The notes under the pieces: model-generated
The model's database searches: none
The model's input: only the letters and a program-made list of their open reading frames with translations
Told to the model about the DNA's origin: nothing
In this document: one piece after another, positions 19,733 to 28,208 of the stretch
Position numbering within the stretch: position 1 is the stretch's first letter
How the letters are laid out: every line of letters begins with the position of its first letter
Source of the DNA: Pelagibacterales bacterium SAG-MED28
GTDB taxonomy: Bacteria; Pseudomonadota; Alphaproteobacteria; Pelagibacterales; Pelagibacteraceae
Length of the DNA: 64,000 nucleotides
Direction: 5' to 3'
NCBI GenBank assembly: GCA_014653835.1
Contig: JACWDY010000002.1
Span: 1 to 64,000 of the forward strand
Made by a program: the position numbers and the translations under genes

Positions 19733-20752
19733 TTAAGGTTTTTCTACTTTTAAGCATAAATGTTCACCTTTTTTAAAAAAGATACATCCTCCAAGAGTAG
19801 AATTTTTAAAATCATTTTTATCTATATTATTTATTAAATTTTCTACTTTTTTAGATCTCAAATCATAATAATTACTTTTAAATTGTTTTATTGATTGATT
19901 TATAACAGCAATTTTGATGTCCTTATTAAGATCTTTATACTTTTTAAAATTTATTAAAATTCCGCTTTTTGACTTTTTTATTAATTCTTTAAAAGTTTTA
20001 TTTAAATATCCCTCTAAGGTTGTTTTGCTTAGAGATAAGTTTTGAATAGACTTAAATATTTTCTCATATTTAATTCCACTTTTTTCTAAAGGTTTTTTTA
20101 AATTTCTTACTTTTGTTCTCAAATATTTTTCATTTTTATTAGATGGATCTTTAAAATACTTGCCAAAAATAGTTTTAGAAATTTTTATTAAAAATTGCTT
20201 TTGAGTATCTAATAAAGGCCTAAATAAAATTACCTGATTGTTAATCTTACTCAAAGATTTCATTGCAGACAATCCCTTTAATCCACTTCCTCTTGAAAGT
20301 CTTATTAAAAAAGTTTCGACTTGGTCTTCTAAATTATGGGCAGTTAAAATAACTTTAATGTTATTTTTTTTACAAAAGCTTTTAAGAATATCATATCTTA
20401 CATTTCTTGCTTCAGCCTGAATGTTTTTAGTAATTTTTTTTTTATTTATTAAAACTTTCAAGTTAAAGTATTTTTTTTTTAAGAGATTTTTAACCTTTTT
20501 AGCTTCCCGATTAGAATTCTTTCTAATATTGTGGTCTACAAGTAAGTAATAAAACTTAGTCTTATTTCTAAAAGTATAAGCCTTTGTTAATGCAACAAGG
20601 GCAAGGCTATCTGGGCCTCCTGATACTGCTACTAAATATTTTTTCTTCTTTAAAGAATCTAGTTTGCTTTTAAAATTTAAAAATATTGTTGATAAATCTT
20701 TATAATCTTTAAAACCGTTTTTAAGATTTACACTTGAATTTTTTCTGCTCAT
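19733..20752 (-). CDS. tilS: tRNA(Ile)-lysidine synthetase
   Basis: Modifies cytidine 34 of the CAU-anticodon tRNA-Ile to lysidine using ATP and lysine, so that it reads AUA, a very common codon in AT-rich genomes. The N-type ATP pyrophosphatase loop is YLVAVSGGPDSLALVAL (about 39-55). Further family blocks are LLVDHNIRKNSNREA (about 70-84), ILTAHNLEDQVETFLIRLSRGSGLKGL (about 134-160) and FRPLL. At 339 residues it lacks the full C-terminal domain of the E. coli enzyme (about 430 aa). The start lies inside the 3' end of cpoB (32-base overlap), suggesting coupled translation. Confidence 0.92.
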   Translation of the reverse strand: MSRKNSSVNLKNGFKDYKDLSTIFLNFKSKLDSLKKKKYLVAVSGGPDSLALVALTKAYTFRNKTKFYYLLVDHNIRKNSNREAKKVKNLLKKKYFNLKVLINKKKITKNIQAEARNVRYDILKSFCKKNNIKVILTAHNLEDQVETFLIRLSRGSGLKGLSAMKSLSKINNQVILFRPLLDTQKQFLIKISKTIFGKYFKDPSNKNEKYLRTKVRNLKKPLEKSGIKYEKIFKSIQNLSLSKTTLEGYLNKTFKELIKKSKSGILINFKKYKDLNKDIKIAVINQSIKQFKSNYYDLRSKKVENLINNIDKNDFKNSTLGGCIFFKKGEHLCLKVEKP

Positions 20753-21683
20753 ACTGAGCTTTTTGTAACACAGACTTGTTAGCTTTTGGGTATTCTTTTT
20801 TAATACCTGATATCATTTTACATCCTTGATCTTTTTCGCCAAGCTGAACCATGGTTATTCCTAATTTTAAAAGATTGTCTGGTCCTTTTTTGCTTTTAGG
20901 GTAATTTTGGTATCCATCCAGATACGCGGTAGCTGCATCAGAATATAATTGTCTAATTCTAAAGGTTTCACCATACCAATACTGTGCACTTCCAGCTAAA
21001 TCATGATCTTTATTTTTATCGATGAATTCTTTTAATGCAAACTCTGCTGTTTCATAATCACCTATTTTCATAAAACTAACTGCAAACTCATATTGTTCTT
21101 CAGCAGGCTTGTCCGGAAGTAATGACTCTCTAGTTTCAGGTACTTCAGAAATAACTGTTTGCGCGCTTTCTATAGAATTAATTGACTGCTCCTTAGGTAA
21201 ATTTGAAGTTTGATAACCTGGAGCTGCTCCGAAATCTTGGGGTTTGGTAGATCCTGGAAGAACTGTCTGTTTTTGTTTTGTTGTACCAACTGTTCCTGTT
21301 TCTAAATCAGAAAACCGTAATTGAGTATCTGATTGAATTTTTGTAACTCTTGATGACAATTTATCTAACTTAAAATTAACTTCTTCAAACTTGTTTGTAA
21401 GTACTCTAAATTGATCCTCTATTTCATTTAATTTTAAAAGATGCTTAGTCATAATATCTTCGTTTAATCCGTCAGAACTTATTTTGCTTGAAGAGTTAAT
21501 TGAAGCAACATCAGATTTTTGATAAACAGCTTTTTCCAATGTTTTAAGATCTTTTGTAATTACTTGAATCTGATCGGAAATTGCTTTTAGATAAATTTCT
21601 TCTTCTTCCGCATAAATAGGATTAATAAAAAATATTAATACGGATGATAAAATAAGTGTTTTTAGTTTTATATCTACAAACAT
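20721..21683 (-). CDS. cpoB: Tol-Pal system protein CpoB/YbgF
   Basis: Periplasmic coordinator of the Tol-Pal envelope-constriction machinery and peptidoglycan synthesis. The 320-residue protein has a signal peptide (TLILSSVLIFFINPIYAEEE, cleavage probably after IYA near residue 25), a coiled-coil region (about 28-120, LNEIEDQFRVLTNKFEEVNF), a low-complexity linker, and a C-terminal TPR domain (about 195-320, EQYEFAVSFMKIGDYETAEFALKEFI; DLAGSAQYWYGETF). Location directly after pal supports the call. An intrinsic terminator separates it from pal, so it may depend on read-through or its own promoter. Confidence 0.92.
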   Translation of the reverse strand: MFVDIKLKTLILSSVLIFFINPIYAEEEEIYLKAISDQIQVITKDLKTLEKAVYQKSDVASINSSSKISSDGLNEDIMTKHLLKLNEIEDQFRVLTNKFEEVNFKLDKLSSRVTKIQSDTQLRFSDLETGTVGTTKQKQTVLPGSTKPQDFGAAPGYQTSNLPKEQSINSIESAQTVISEVPETRESLLPDKPAEEQYEFAVSFMKIGDYETAEFALKEFIDKNKDHDLAGSAQYWYGETFRIRQLYSDAATAYLDGYQNYPKSKKGPDNLLKLGITMVQLGEKDQGCKMISGIKKEYPKANKSVLQKAQYEQKKFKCKS

Positions 21684-21710
21684 GTTCTGTTTTTAATTAG
21701 ATAAAATGGC

Positions 21711-21748
21711 AAAAAAAAGACCCCTTAATTTTTAATTAAGGAGTCTTT
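21711..21748 (-). terminator. Intrinsic terminator downstream of pal
   Basis: On the minus strand the sequence reads AAAGACTCCTTAATT, loop AAA, AATTAAGGGGTCTTT, then five more Ts. The 15-pair stem has one U-G pair, and the T run that ends the stem continues for eight bases. The wobble becomes a C-A mismatch if read from the plus strand, so the element favours minus-strand transcripts. It lies about 20 bases after the pal stop and before cpoB. It is the clearest rho-independent terminator in the window. Confidence 0.85.
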
Positions 21749-21766
21749 GTATTAGTTAAATATTGA

Positions 21767-22243
21767 TTAGTTTACTTTAACAGTTACGGATCTTCTATTT
21801 TGAGACCAAGCTAAAGGTGACGAAGCTGGGTTAACAGGTTTTTCTTTACCATAACTTATTACAGAAATTCTTTTTCCTGAAATTCCATAAGTCATTAAAT
21901 AATCTCGAGCAGCATTAGCTCTTCTTTCACCTAATGCTAAGTTATATTCTCTAGTTCCTCTTTCGTCTGCGTGACCTTCAATTGTGACATTAAGGTTTTT
22001 ATTTTTTCTTAAGTAAGTAGCTTGTTTTCTTAAAGTAGCTCTTGAAGCAGTAGTAAGTGAAGATTTGTTTGTAGCGAAAAATACTCTATCAGGTACTCCT
22101 GAAGCTAAATATTTTACAGTTTCAGTTCCTGTGTATACGTCTCCGTCAATGTCTCCAGATTTTTTTGCAGTAGAACAAGCACTTAATATTAAAGTGGCAA
22201 AGATAACTAGTAAAACATTTTTTAAATTCTTATTAAATATCAT
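21767..22243 (-). CDS. pal: Peptidoglycan-associated lipoprotein
   Basis: Outer-membrane lipoprotein that binds peptidoglycan and TolB/TolA to hold the envelope together during division. The 158-residue protein has a lipoprotein signal with lipobox LSAC (cysteine about residue 22), a short linker, and an OmpA-like domain with RVFFATNKSSLT (about 53-64) and VTIEGHADERGTREYNLALG (about 90-109), the diaminopimelate-binding region. RANAARDYLMTYGI follows. The strong ribosome site CAGGGGAAAAAATG sets the start. A 78-base spacer separates it from tolB, so pal may have its own promoter; the strong terminator after it agrees with high expression. Confidence 0.96.
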   Translation of the reverse strand: MIFNKNLKNVLLVIFATLILSACSTAKKSGDIDGDVYTGTETVKYLASGVPDRVFFATNKSSLTTASRATLRKQATYLRKNKNLNVTIEGHADERGTREYNLALGERRANAARDYLMTYGISGKRISVISYGKEKPVNPASSPLAWSQNRRSVTVKVN

Positions 22244-22321
22244 TTTTTCCCCTGGGTTTGTTAATTGGTTTATTTCAAATTATTAGAAGTTATTCAAGTC
22301 TATTTTACTTAAATTTTAACA

Positions 22322-23659
22322 TTATTTTGATAAAAGAGAGGACCAAGATGGGTCAGAAGCATCTGTTTCAGTTTTGAGCCTCTTTTCATTGTATCCAGTA
22401 ATATCTATGGACCATAATTTTGCAGAAAAACCTTCCCCCTTTGATCCGGATTTAGTCTCTCTATAAAATACTAAGACTCTTCCATTGGGTGACCAAGAGG
22501 GGGCTTCTTGATAATAATTTTCGGTAAGCAATCTTTCCCCCGTCCCGTCCGTTCTCATAACACCAATATAGAATTTACTTTTATGCATTTTCGTAAATGC
22601 AATTAAGTCTCCTCTCGGAGACCAAACGGGTGTACCATATATGCCATTACCAAAAGTAATTCTTTTAACTCCACTTCCGTCACTTCGCATAACATAAATT
22701 TGTTGCAAGCCACTTCTGTCAGAGTTAAATGCAATATATTTTCCATCTGGTGAGAATGAAGGTGAAGTATCTATTGATGAATGTTCTGTTATTTTTTCAA
22801 CAACTCTTGAGTCTAATTCCATGGTATAAATATCTGAATTGCCATCTTTAGCAAAACTCATAACAATTTTTTTGCCATCAGGGGAAAATCTTGGCGCAAA
22901 TGTCATCCCTGGAAAATTCCCAACCACTTCTTGTGTACCAGTTTCAATGTCAAGTAGGTATACTCTTGGCATATTTCTAAAATATGACATATAAGTTACC
23001 ATCTGATTTGTTGGATTAAATCTAGGAGTTAATACTAATTCATTGCCTAGAGTTAAATATTTTGTATTAGCGCCATCTTGATCCATAATAGCTAATTTTT
23101 TTACCCTTTGATTTTTAGGGCCGTTTTCTGCAACATAAATTATTCTTGTATCAAAATACCCTTCTTCTCCAGTTAATCTTTCATAAATCTTATCTGAAAT
23201 AATATGAGCTACTCTCCTCCAGTTAGATGGAGTTGTTGTAAAAGCTAAAGCAGTCATTTCTTTAGCGGCTGCCAAATCCCAAAGTCTAAATTCAACTTTC
23301 AATTTACCATCTTTGACCAAAAGTTTGCCAGTTACTAATGCTTGAGCTTTTATTAATCTCCAGTCTTCAAATCTTGGTTTTAGATGTGCAATATCTGGTT
23401 TTTGAACAAATGCTTCTTTTTTTAATGGATTAAATAATCCTGTAGACCTAAAATTATCTTCTATAATTTTTGAAATATCCTCACCAAGTACTTTAATTTT
23501 CATGCCATCATAATTTTGAGATTTAATATCAACATGTAATGGAGAAATTGCAATTGGCAGAGGATCTAAATTTCCTCGAGTGATATCAATTTCTATTAGA
23601 GCAAAAGATTTGCCAAATAAAAATAGATATAAAATAAAGAAATAAAGTAATTTTTTCAT
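22322..23659 (-). CDS. tolB: Tol-Pal system beta-propeller protein TolB
   Basis: Periplasmic beta-propeller that binds Pal and is displaced by TolA. The 445-residue protein has a signal peptide ([17 protein letters not shown], ending about residue 20), an N-terminal alpha/beta domain (about 25-160), then the six-bladed propeller with repeated [36 protein letters not shown] and [12 protein letters not shown] segments, each ending in a DxxG-type turn and rich in SPDGK or SPNGR. Length matches the family. The ATG lies directly after the tolA stop, and the order tolQ-tolR-tolA-tolB-pal is the usual one. Confidence 0.96.
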   Translation of the reverse strand: MKKLLYFFILYLFLFGKSFALIEIDITRGNLDPLPIAISPLHVDIKSQNYDGMKIKVLGEDISKIIEDNFRSTGLFNPLKKEAFVQKPDIAHLKPRFEDWRLIKAQALVTGKLLVKDGKLKVEFRLWDLAAAKEMTALAFTTTPSNWRRVAHIISDKIYERLTGEEGYFDTRIIYVAENGPKNQRVKKLAIMDQDGANTKYLTLGNELVLTPRFNPTNQMVTYMSYFRNMPRVYLLDIETGTQEVVGNFPGMTFAPRFSPDGKKIVMSFAKDGNSDIYTMELDSRVVEKITEHSSIDTSPSFSPDGKYIAFNSDRSGLQQIYVMRSDGSGVKRITFGNGIYGTPVWSPRGDLIAFTKMHKSKFYIGVMRTDGTGERLLTENYYQEAPSWSPNGRVLVFYRETKSGSKGEGFSAKLWSIDITGYNEKRLKTETDASDPSWSSLLSK

Positions 23660-24466
23660 TTAACCTTTTAACATTTCTGTTGGGTTAAAGTTAAGCTGTA
23701 ATTCTTTCCATTTATCATAACCTGTTGGGGGTACTTTAAGTGGTTGACATAACCTGACTGCCCTCAAAGCACTTTCTGCCAAAACTTTGTAAAATTTTTG
23801 CCCAGGCCTATTCATTCTTTGGTGATCTAAAATTTCTGATTTCATTATTGTTCCGTCTTTTTTTAATTTAAGTTTAATTCTTACTAGTAAATCTTCATCA
23901 TATGGCAATCCCAATGGAACACTCCAGCATCCAAAAATTTGAGCTCTTAAAGCATCCTCTTGTGAAAGAGTTAAACCTGTTGCAAATGAATTTTTTTGAC
24001 TGCTTTGAGTTACTTTATCATTTTTTTTTTGCTTTACTGCCTCTACTTCTTTAGCTTTGTCTATTAGGGCAGCTATTTGATTAGTATCGACAATTTCCTT
24101 TTTTTCAAATTGCGAGGATTGTCTGATTTCAGGTTTTATTTCGTCTGGGTTTTGTTTTTTTTTTACTATTTGTTTTTCCTCTTTTTTTTCATTCGGGAGT
24201 GGGATTCTATCAGGTTTTTCTTTTGCTTTCGCTGCTGGGGGAGCCTGTTCGGATACCAATCTCTCCTCTTTTTTTTTAGTTTCTTCAATTATTTTTCTAG
24301 CTTTCGGCGCGTAAGGTATATTAGTTTTGTCAGTAATTTGAATTAACTCAACCGAAACTATTGGTGGTAAATCAATTGGCTCTCTGAGCATAAATGGTAA
24401 GCTTAGGATAGTTAATAAAACTAATACTGAGTGAAAAGTAATTGAGTAAATTAAACTTTTTATCAT
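23660..24466 (-). CDS. tolA: TolA/TonB-like energy-coupling protein
   Basis: Inner-membrane protein that spans the periplasm and passes proton-motive force from TolQR to Pal-TolB. The 268-residue protein has a single N-terminal membrane helix (SITFHSVLVLLTILSLPFML, about 8-27), a proline/lysine/glutamate-rich periplasmic region (about 60-165, many KKEE and KEKPD), and a C-terminal domain (about 170-268) with ALRAQIFGCWSVPLGLPYDE and ALRAVRLCQPLKVPP, the TolA/TonB C-terminal pattern with two cysteines. It is shorter than E. coli TolA (421 aa) because the repeat rod is reduced. It follows tolR after eight bases. Confidence 0.9.
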   Translation of the reverse strand: MIKSLIYSITFHSVLVLLTILSLPFMLREPIDLPPIVSVELIQITDKTNIPYAPKARKIIEETKKKEERLVSEQAPPAAKAKEKPDRIPLPNEKKEEKQIVKKKQNPDEIKPEIRQSSQFEKKEIVDTNQIAALIDKAKEVEAVKQKKNDKVTQSSQKNSFATGLTLSQEDALRAQIFGCWSVPLGLPYDEDLLVRIKLKLKKDGTIMKSEILDHQRMNRPGQKFYKVLAESALRAVRLCQPLKVPPTGYDKWKELQLNFNPTEMLKG

Positions 24467-24474
24467 AAATCATC

Positions 24475-24888
24475 CTAATTTTTATAGGGTTCAGAAATTA
24501 AAGCTACTTTAGAAAAACCTGCACCAGATAATGTTCCCATTACCTCCAATACTCTTCCGTAATTTATATTTTTATCCCCTCTTACATAAATTCTTGTGTC
24601 AGTTCTATTTTTTGCAATAGCAAGTAACTTCGGTATCATTTTTTGATAAGTAACTTGATGTTCTTGAATATAAATTTCACCCTTTGAATTTATACTTAAA
24701 GTAAGTGGTTCTTGGTCATCAGGTAATGAGTCTGCGGCAGACTCTGGCAAATCGACTTGTACTCCAACTGTTAATAAAGGAGCAGTTACCATAAAAATGA
24801 TTAGAAGTACTAACATTACGTCAACAAAAGGAGTAACATTAATTTCACTCATTGGTTCTTTTCTTGAACGATGAAATTGAAATGCCAT
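24475..24888 (-). CDS. tolR: TolR/ExbD-type biopolymer transport protein
   Basis: Stator partner of TolQ in the proton channel that energises TolA. The 137-residue protein has the usual start SRKEPMSEINVTPFVDVMLVLLIIFM with one membrane helix (about 21-41) carrying the essential aspartate in PFVDVMLVLL. The periplasmic part holds VDLPESAADSLPDDQEPLTLSI and the C-terminal IYVRGDKNINYGRVLEVMGTLSGAGFSKVALIS. Length is normal. It sits two bases after tolQ. Position in tolQRAB separates it from ExbD of a siderophore system. Confidence 0.95.
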   Translation of the reverse strand: MAFQFHRSRKEPMSEINVTPFVDVMLVLLIIFMVTAPLLTVGVQVDLPESAADSLPDDQEPLTLSINSKGEIYIQEHQVTYQKMIPKLLAIAKNRTDTRIYVRGDKNINYGRVLEVMGTLSGAGFSKVALISEPYKN

Positions 24889-24890
24889 TT

Positions 24891-25571
24891 TTAAATAATT
24901 GATAGAAATCTTTTTGAAAAGTTTTCTATTCTGGAAAAATATTTTTGAGAATCGTTATTAAATTTATTATAAGCTACAACAGCTGGTATAGCTGCCAATA
25001 ATCCTAACGCTGTGGCAAACAAAGCCTCGGCAATACCTGGTGCAACAATTGCTAAACTTGTATTCCTTGATATTGCAATAGATTGAAATGAATTCATTAT
25101 ACCCCAAACAGTGCCGAACAGTCCGATAAAAGGAGCGGTTGAACCCACAGTAGCTAAAAATGTAAAATTTTTTTCAACTTTTTTCATTTCTGTATCGGTA
25201 GCAATTTCTAGCATCCTTCCCACTCTTGCCGCTTGAACAGTGGAAGATTGTCTTTTTGTTTTTAATAATTCAGCCATAGCTGATTTAAAAATTAATATTG
25301 CTGGATCATTTGAATTGGACGGTAAACTATTATTAAAACTTTCTGCAGATTTGGCTTTCCAGAATTTTTTCTCGAAATCCTCTATTGAATTGTTAATTTT
25401 TTTGAATAATTTAAATTTATAAAAAATTAACGCCCATGAAAAAATTGAGCAAGCGATCAATAAAATTATTACAAATTTAACTACGAAGTCAGCTCTTACA
25501 AATAGTTTCCATAGAGAAAAGTCTGTTGCCCCGCCTAATCCGACTACTTGAGCTGCTATATCCTGTTCCAT
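24891..25571 (-). CDS. tolQ: TolQ/MotA-type proton channel protein
   Basis: Three-helix inner-membrane proton channel subunit of the Tol system. The 226-residue protein has a first membrane segment FVVKFVIILLIACSIFSWALIFY (about 29-51) and two more near residues 125-150 and 165-190. The signature FLATVGSTAPFIGLFGTVWGIMNSF lies near 133-157, and GIAEALFATALGLLAAIPAVVAYN near 175-198. The start used gives a normal-length N-terminus (MEQDIAAQVVGLGGATDFSLW). It heads the tolQRAB cluster; the 51-base spacer to the upstream ruvC-like gene is one of the larger gaps here. Confidence 0.95.
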   Translation of the reverse strand: MEQDIAAQVVGLGGATDFSLWKLFVRADFVVKFVIILLIACSIFSWALIFYKFKLFKKINNSIEDFEKKFWKAKSAESFNNSLPSNSNDPAILIFKSAMAELLKTKRQSSTVQAARVGRMLEIATDTEMKKVEKNFTFLATVGSTAPFIGLFGTVWGIMNSFQSIAISRNTSLAIVAPGIAEALFATALGLLAAIPAVVAYNKFNNDSQKYFSRIENFSKRFLSII

Positions 25572-25622
25572 TAAGTTTGATTACTTTTAGAATGTGTCAT
25601 GAATTTGGCGTTATTAATTTTT

Positions 25623-26120
25623 CTAAGATTTAATTTCATCAGTTAATCTTGTTTCACTGAAGAATCTAGCAATCAATATTGCATCAGATTTGTTGACATC
25701 TTTTTTTTTTGCAAGTTGAGAAGACAATTTTGGATACATTTCAATGACTTTTGTTCTACTTGAGTCTTTCGATGAATTAATTAATTCAAAATGTTTTTTC
25801 CACTTTGAGGGTCTTACAAAGAATATTGGTAATTCTAAAGCAGCACAAATACCTTTAATAGCGCCAAAAGTTTGACCAAAATTAAACATGCTGGTAACAC
25901 CCTGACCTGGCATCGCATTAACTTGCTCAACAACTACAGCTGCTTTCTCGATATCTTCGATATTCTGTTTTATTAGATTTACGAGAAGAGCGCTATTTAA
26001 TTGTCTTTTATTTTTTTTTCCTTCTGGCATCACTGGCATATCAAATATATTTAAAACTTTATCATTCTCTAATACAGCTATTGCTCCACTCAAACCAGGA
26101 TCTATTCCGATGACTTTCAT
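25623..26120 (-). CDS. ruvC: RuvC-like Holliday junction resolvase, phage-type
   Basis: RNase H-fold endonuclease predicted to resolve four-way DNA junctions. The 165 residues hold the acidic catalytic set: IGIDPGLSGA (Asp near 6), AVVVEQVNAMPGQG (Glu near 64), and the late DVNKSDAILIARF (Asp near 145). The middle block MFNFGQTFGAIKGICAAL followed by VRPSKWKKHF is the pattern I know from phage and prophage RuvC-like resolvases rather than from E. coli RuvC. It sits between yebC and tolQ, where alphaproteobacteria usually have ruvC-ruvA-ruvB, but ruvA and ruvB are absent here. So it may be a displacement of the normal gene. It overlaps yebC by one base. Confidence 0.8.
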   Translation of the reverse strand: MKVIGIDPGLSGAIAVLENDKVLNIFDMPVMPEGKKNKRQLNSALLVNLIKQNIEDIEKAAVVVEQVNAMPGQGVTSMFNFGQTFGAIKGICAALELPIFFVRPSKWKKHFELINSSKDSSRTKVIEMYPKLSSQLAKKKDVNKSDAILIARFFSETRLTDEIKS

Positions 26121-26848
26121 TATTGTAAATTTTTCAAATTAGCATTAGTAAAAATATTTTGCACATCATCTAATTCCTCTAATGAAGTTAAAACTCCTAA
26201 AATTTGCTCACTTTGCTCTTTGTTAAGTTTTAAATAATTTAAAGGCCTCCACTCTATAGAGGAATAAGTAAAAGCCTCTATTTGTTTTTCAAGTTCGGTT
26301 TTGATTTTGTAAAAATCCTCCTTTTCTGTAATAATCTCAAAAGAATTATCTAAACTTGAACAATCTTTTGCTCCAGCATTGATTGCAATCTCAAATATTA
26401 TTTCTTCTCTAATTTTCTTTTTATCGACATGAATGACACCACAATTTGTAAACATGTGTTTGGTTGAGCCTAGCTCACCTAATCTACCACCTTTTTTCTG
26501 TAATACAGTTCTTATACTTGAAGCAGATCTATTTTTATTATCTGTTAAAGTTTCAATTATTAAAGCAACGTTAAATGGGCCAAAACCCTCATATCTTAAA
26601 GTTTCATAATTTTTATCATCGCTGATTTCGGATTTGCTTATTGCTCGGGAAATATTATCTTTAGGCATATTGGCTTGCTTAGCGGCTTGAATTGCAACTC
26701 TTAACCTAGGATTCATATCAGGATCTTTATCGCCTAATTTAGCTGCAACTGTAATTTCCCTAGAAAGTTTAGAAAATATTTTTGATCTCTCTTTATCTAT
26801 TCTTCCTTTTTTGTGTTTAATTCCAGCCCAATGTGAATGACCTGCCAT
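26120..26848 (-). CDS. yebC: YebC/PmpR/TACO1-family protein
   Basis: Highly conserved protein known as a DNA-binding regulator in some bacteria and more recently tied to translation of difficult sequences such as polyproline. The 242-residue protein starts with the family signature MAGHSHWAGIKHKKGRIDKERSKIF and has NPRLRVAIQAAKQANMPKDNI (about 46-66), YEGFGPFNVALIIETLTDN (about 85-103) and the C-terminal SSIEWRPLNY. Length is normal. It lies two bases after the metallophosphoesterase gene and overlaps ruvC by one base. The yebC-ruvC order is standard in proteobacteria. Confidence 0.95.
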   Translation of the reverse strand: MAGHSHWAGIKHKKGRIDKERSKIFSKLSREITVAAKLGDKDPDMNPRLRVAIQAAKQANMPKDNISRAISKSEISDDKNYETLRYEGFGPFNVALIIETLTDNKNRSASSIRTVLQKKGGRLGELGSTKHMFTNCGVIHVDKKKIREEIIFEIAINAGAKDCSSLDNSFEIITEKEDFYKIKTELEKQIEAFTYSSIEWRPLNYLKLNKEQSEQILGVLTSLEELDDVQNIFTNANLKNLQ

Positions 26849-26850
26849 AA

Positions 26851-27657
26851 CTATTTAGTTAAACTACCTCCATCAATTATTCTAATAACATTTTTTGCTA
26901 AACCGTTCTCGGTGTTTGCCTCTATAATTATACCCGACAATGTTCCTTCACCTTCAGCGGGAAAATGTTTTACTGCATCATTATTTTTAAAAAATTTTTT
27001 TATTGAATTTTCTTTATTCATTCCAATTACAGAATTATAATCACCACACATGCCAATATCAGTCTGATAAGCTGTGCCCTTTTCTAAAATTCGAGTATCT
27101 GCTGTAGGTACATGGGTATGTGTTCCAACTACACAAGTCGCTTGTCCGTCAAAAAAATGTCCGGCAGCCATTTTTTCACTTGTTATTTCTCCATGAAAAT
27201 CTACCACTGAAAAATCTACATCCTTTTTTAAAATCATTTTTGCAAGTATTTTTTTTGCTTCTTGAAATACATCCTCAGTTTTTTTCATAAAAACGTTTCC
27301 CATAAGATTTATTACACCGATTTTATATTTTTTATCTTTTGTAAGGTATTTTTCGTATCCTTTTCCAGGAGAACCTTCTACCAGATTTGCCGGTCTCAAA
27401 AGTCTATTTTCTTTATTAATATAACTTGCTGTTTCCTGTTTATCCCAAATGTGATTTCCTGAAGTAATTACATCTACACCAATTTTAAAAAATTCTTCAG
27501 CTATTTCTTGGGTTATGCCTTTTCCATCGTCAGCAGAATTTTCACCGTTAACAATGACAAAATCTATTTCATTATTTTTAATAATTTTTGGAAGTTTTTT
27601 ATTTAAAGCATTCCTACCTGAAGATCCCATAACATCCCCCAGAACCAATATTTTCAT
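26851..27657 (-). CDS. ymdB: YmdB-type metallophosphoesterase (TIGR00282 family)
   Basis: Binuclear metallophosphoesterase; the Bacillus homologue has 2',3'-cyclic nucleotide phosphodiesterase activity. The 268-residue protein begins KILVLGDVMGSSGRNAL (Asp near 8 in the metal site) and has FVIVNGENSADDGKGIT (about 34-50), ITSGNHIWDKQE (about 63-74), VVDFHGEITSEKMAAG (about 152-167) and VVGTHTHVPTAD (about 177-188), the five metal-ligand blocks of the family. Its true substrate in alphaproteobacteria is unknown. The gene overlaps the upstream cyclo-ligase gene by one base and is two bases before yebC. Confidence 0.92.
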   Translation of the reverse strand: MKILVLGDVMGSSGRNALNKKLPKIIKNNEIDFVIVNGENSADDGKGITQEIAEEFFKIGVDVITSGNHIWDKQETASYINKENRLLRPANLVEGSPGKGYEKYLTKDKKYKIGVINLMGNVFMKKTEDVFQEAKKILAKMILKKDVDFSVVDFHGEITSEKMAAGHFFDGQATCVVGTHTHVPTADTRILEKGTAYQTDIGMCGDYNSVIGMNKENSIKKFFKNNDAVKHFPAEGEGTLSGIIIEANTENGLAKNVIRIIDGGSLTK

Positions 27658-28208
27658 TAATAAACTCCTTTTTCAGTCAAAATATAATCTAATTTTACAT
27701 CGTTTTTATCTATTGGAAGCTTATGGTGTTTTTGAAATGAAAAGGCAACACCAACAGTTAAGATATTGCTAAATTTTTTCAAATATTTATTAAGATATCG
27801 ATCATAGAAACCTTTGCCATATCCCAGTCTACATTTATTTCTATCAAAAGCTAAAATTGGTACAAGAATAATATCAGGGATTTTAATCTTAGATTTTACG
27901 GGTTCTAATATTCCAAATTTATTTACTAATAAAACGTTGTTTTTTTTCCATGAAAAAAAATTCATTACATTATTTTTCTCAATAACGGGAAGGAGTATAT
28001 TCTTATCAATCATACTTTTATTTTCTAAAATTTTAAGAACATTAATCTCAAAGCTAGTTGGATAATACAAAGCTAAATTTAAATTTTTTTTTTTAAAATT
28101 TGATTTAACAAAACTAAGAAAAGAATCGAAAAATTCCTTATTAATTGCACAATATTTCCTTTTTCTTAAGTTCAAATACTTCTTTCTTAGTATACTTTTT
28201 TGATACAT
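27657..28208 (-). CDS. 5-formyltetrahydrofolate cyclo-ligase family protein
   Basis: Converts 5-formyltetrahydrofolate to 5,10-methenyltetrahydrofolate with ATP, recycling an inhibitory folate. The 183-residue protein starts with a basic helix (SILRKKYLNLRKRKY), has LALYYPTSFEINVLKI (about 45-60) and the signature LVPILAFDRNKCRLGYGKGFYDRYL (about 114-138), the phosphate-binding G-x-G-K-G-F-Y-D-R-Y motif. VGVAFSFQ lies near the end. It directly abuts zapA; in many proteobacteria 6S RNA sits between these two genes, but there is no room for it here. Confidence 0.92.
   Translation of the reverse strand: MYQKSILRKKYLNLRKRKYCAINKEFFDSFLSFVKSNFKKKNLNLALYYPTSFEINVLKILENKSMIDKNILLPVIEKNNVMNFFSWKKNNVLLVNKFGILEPVKSKIKIPDIILVPILAFDRNKCRLGYGKGFYDRYLNKYLKKFSNILTVGVAFSFQKHHKLPIDKNDVKLDYILTEKGVY

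Noticed and set aside
24077-24346. 89-aa Phe-rich ORF opposite tolA
   Set aside because: Antisense of the Lys/Glu-rich TolA rod; Phe richness is the mirror of AAA/GAA codons.
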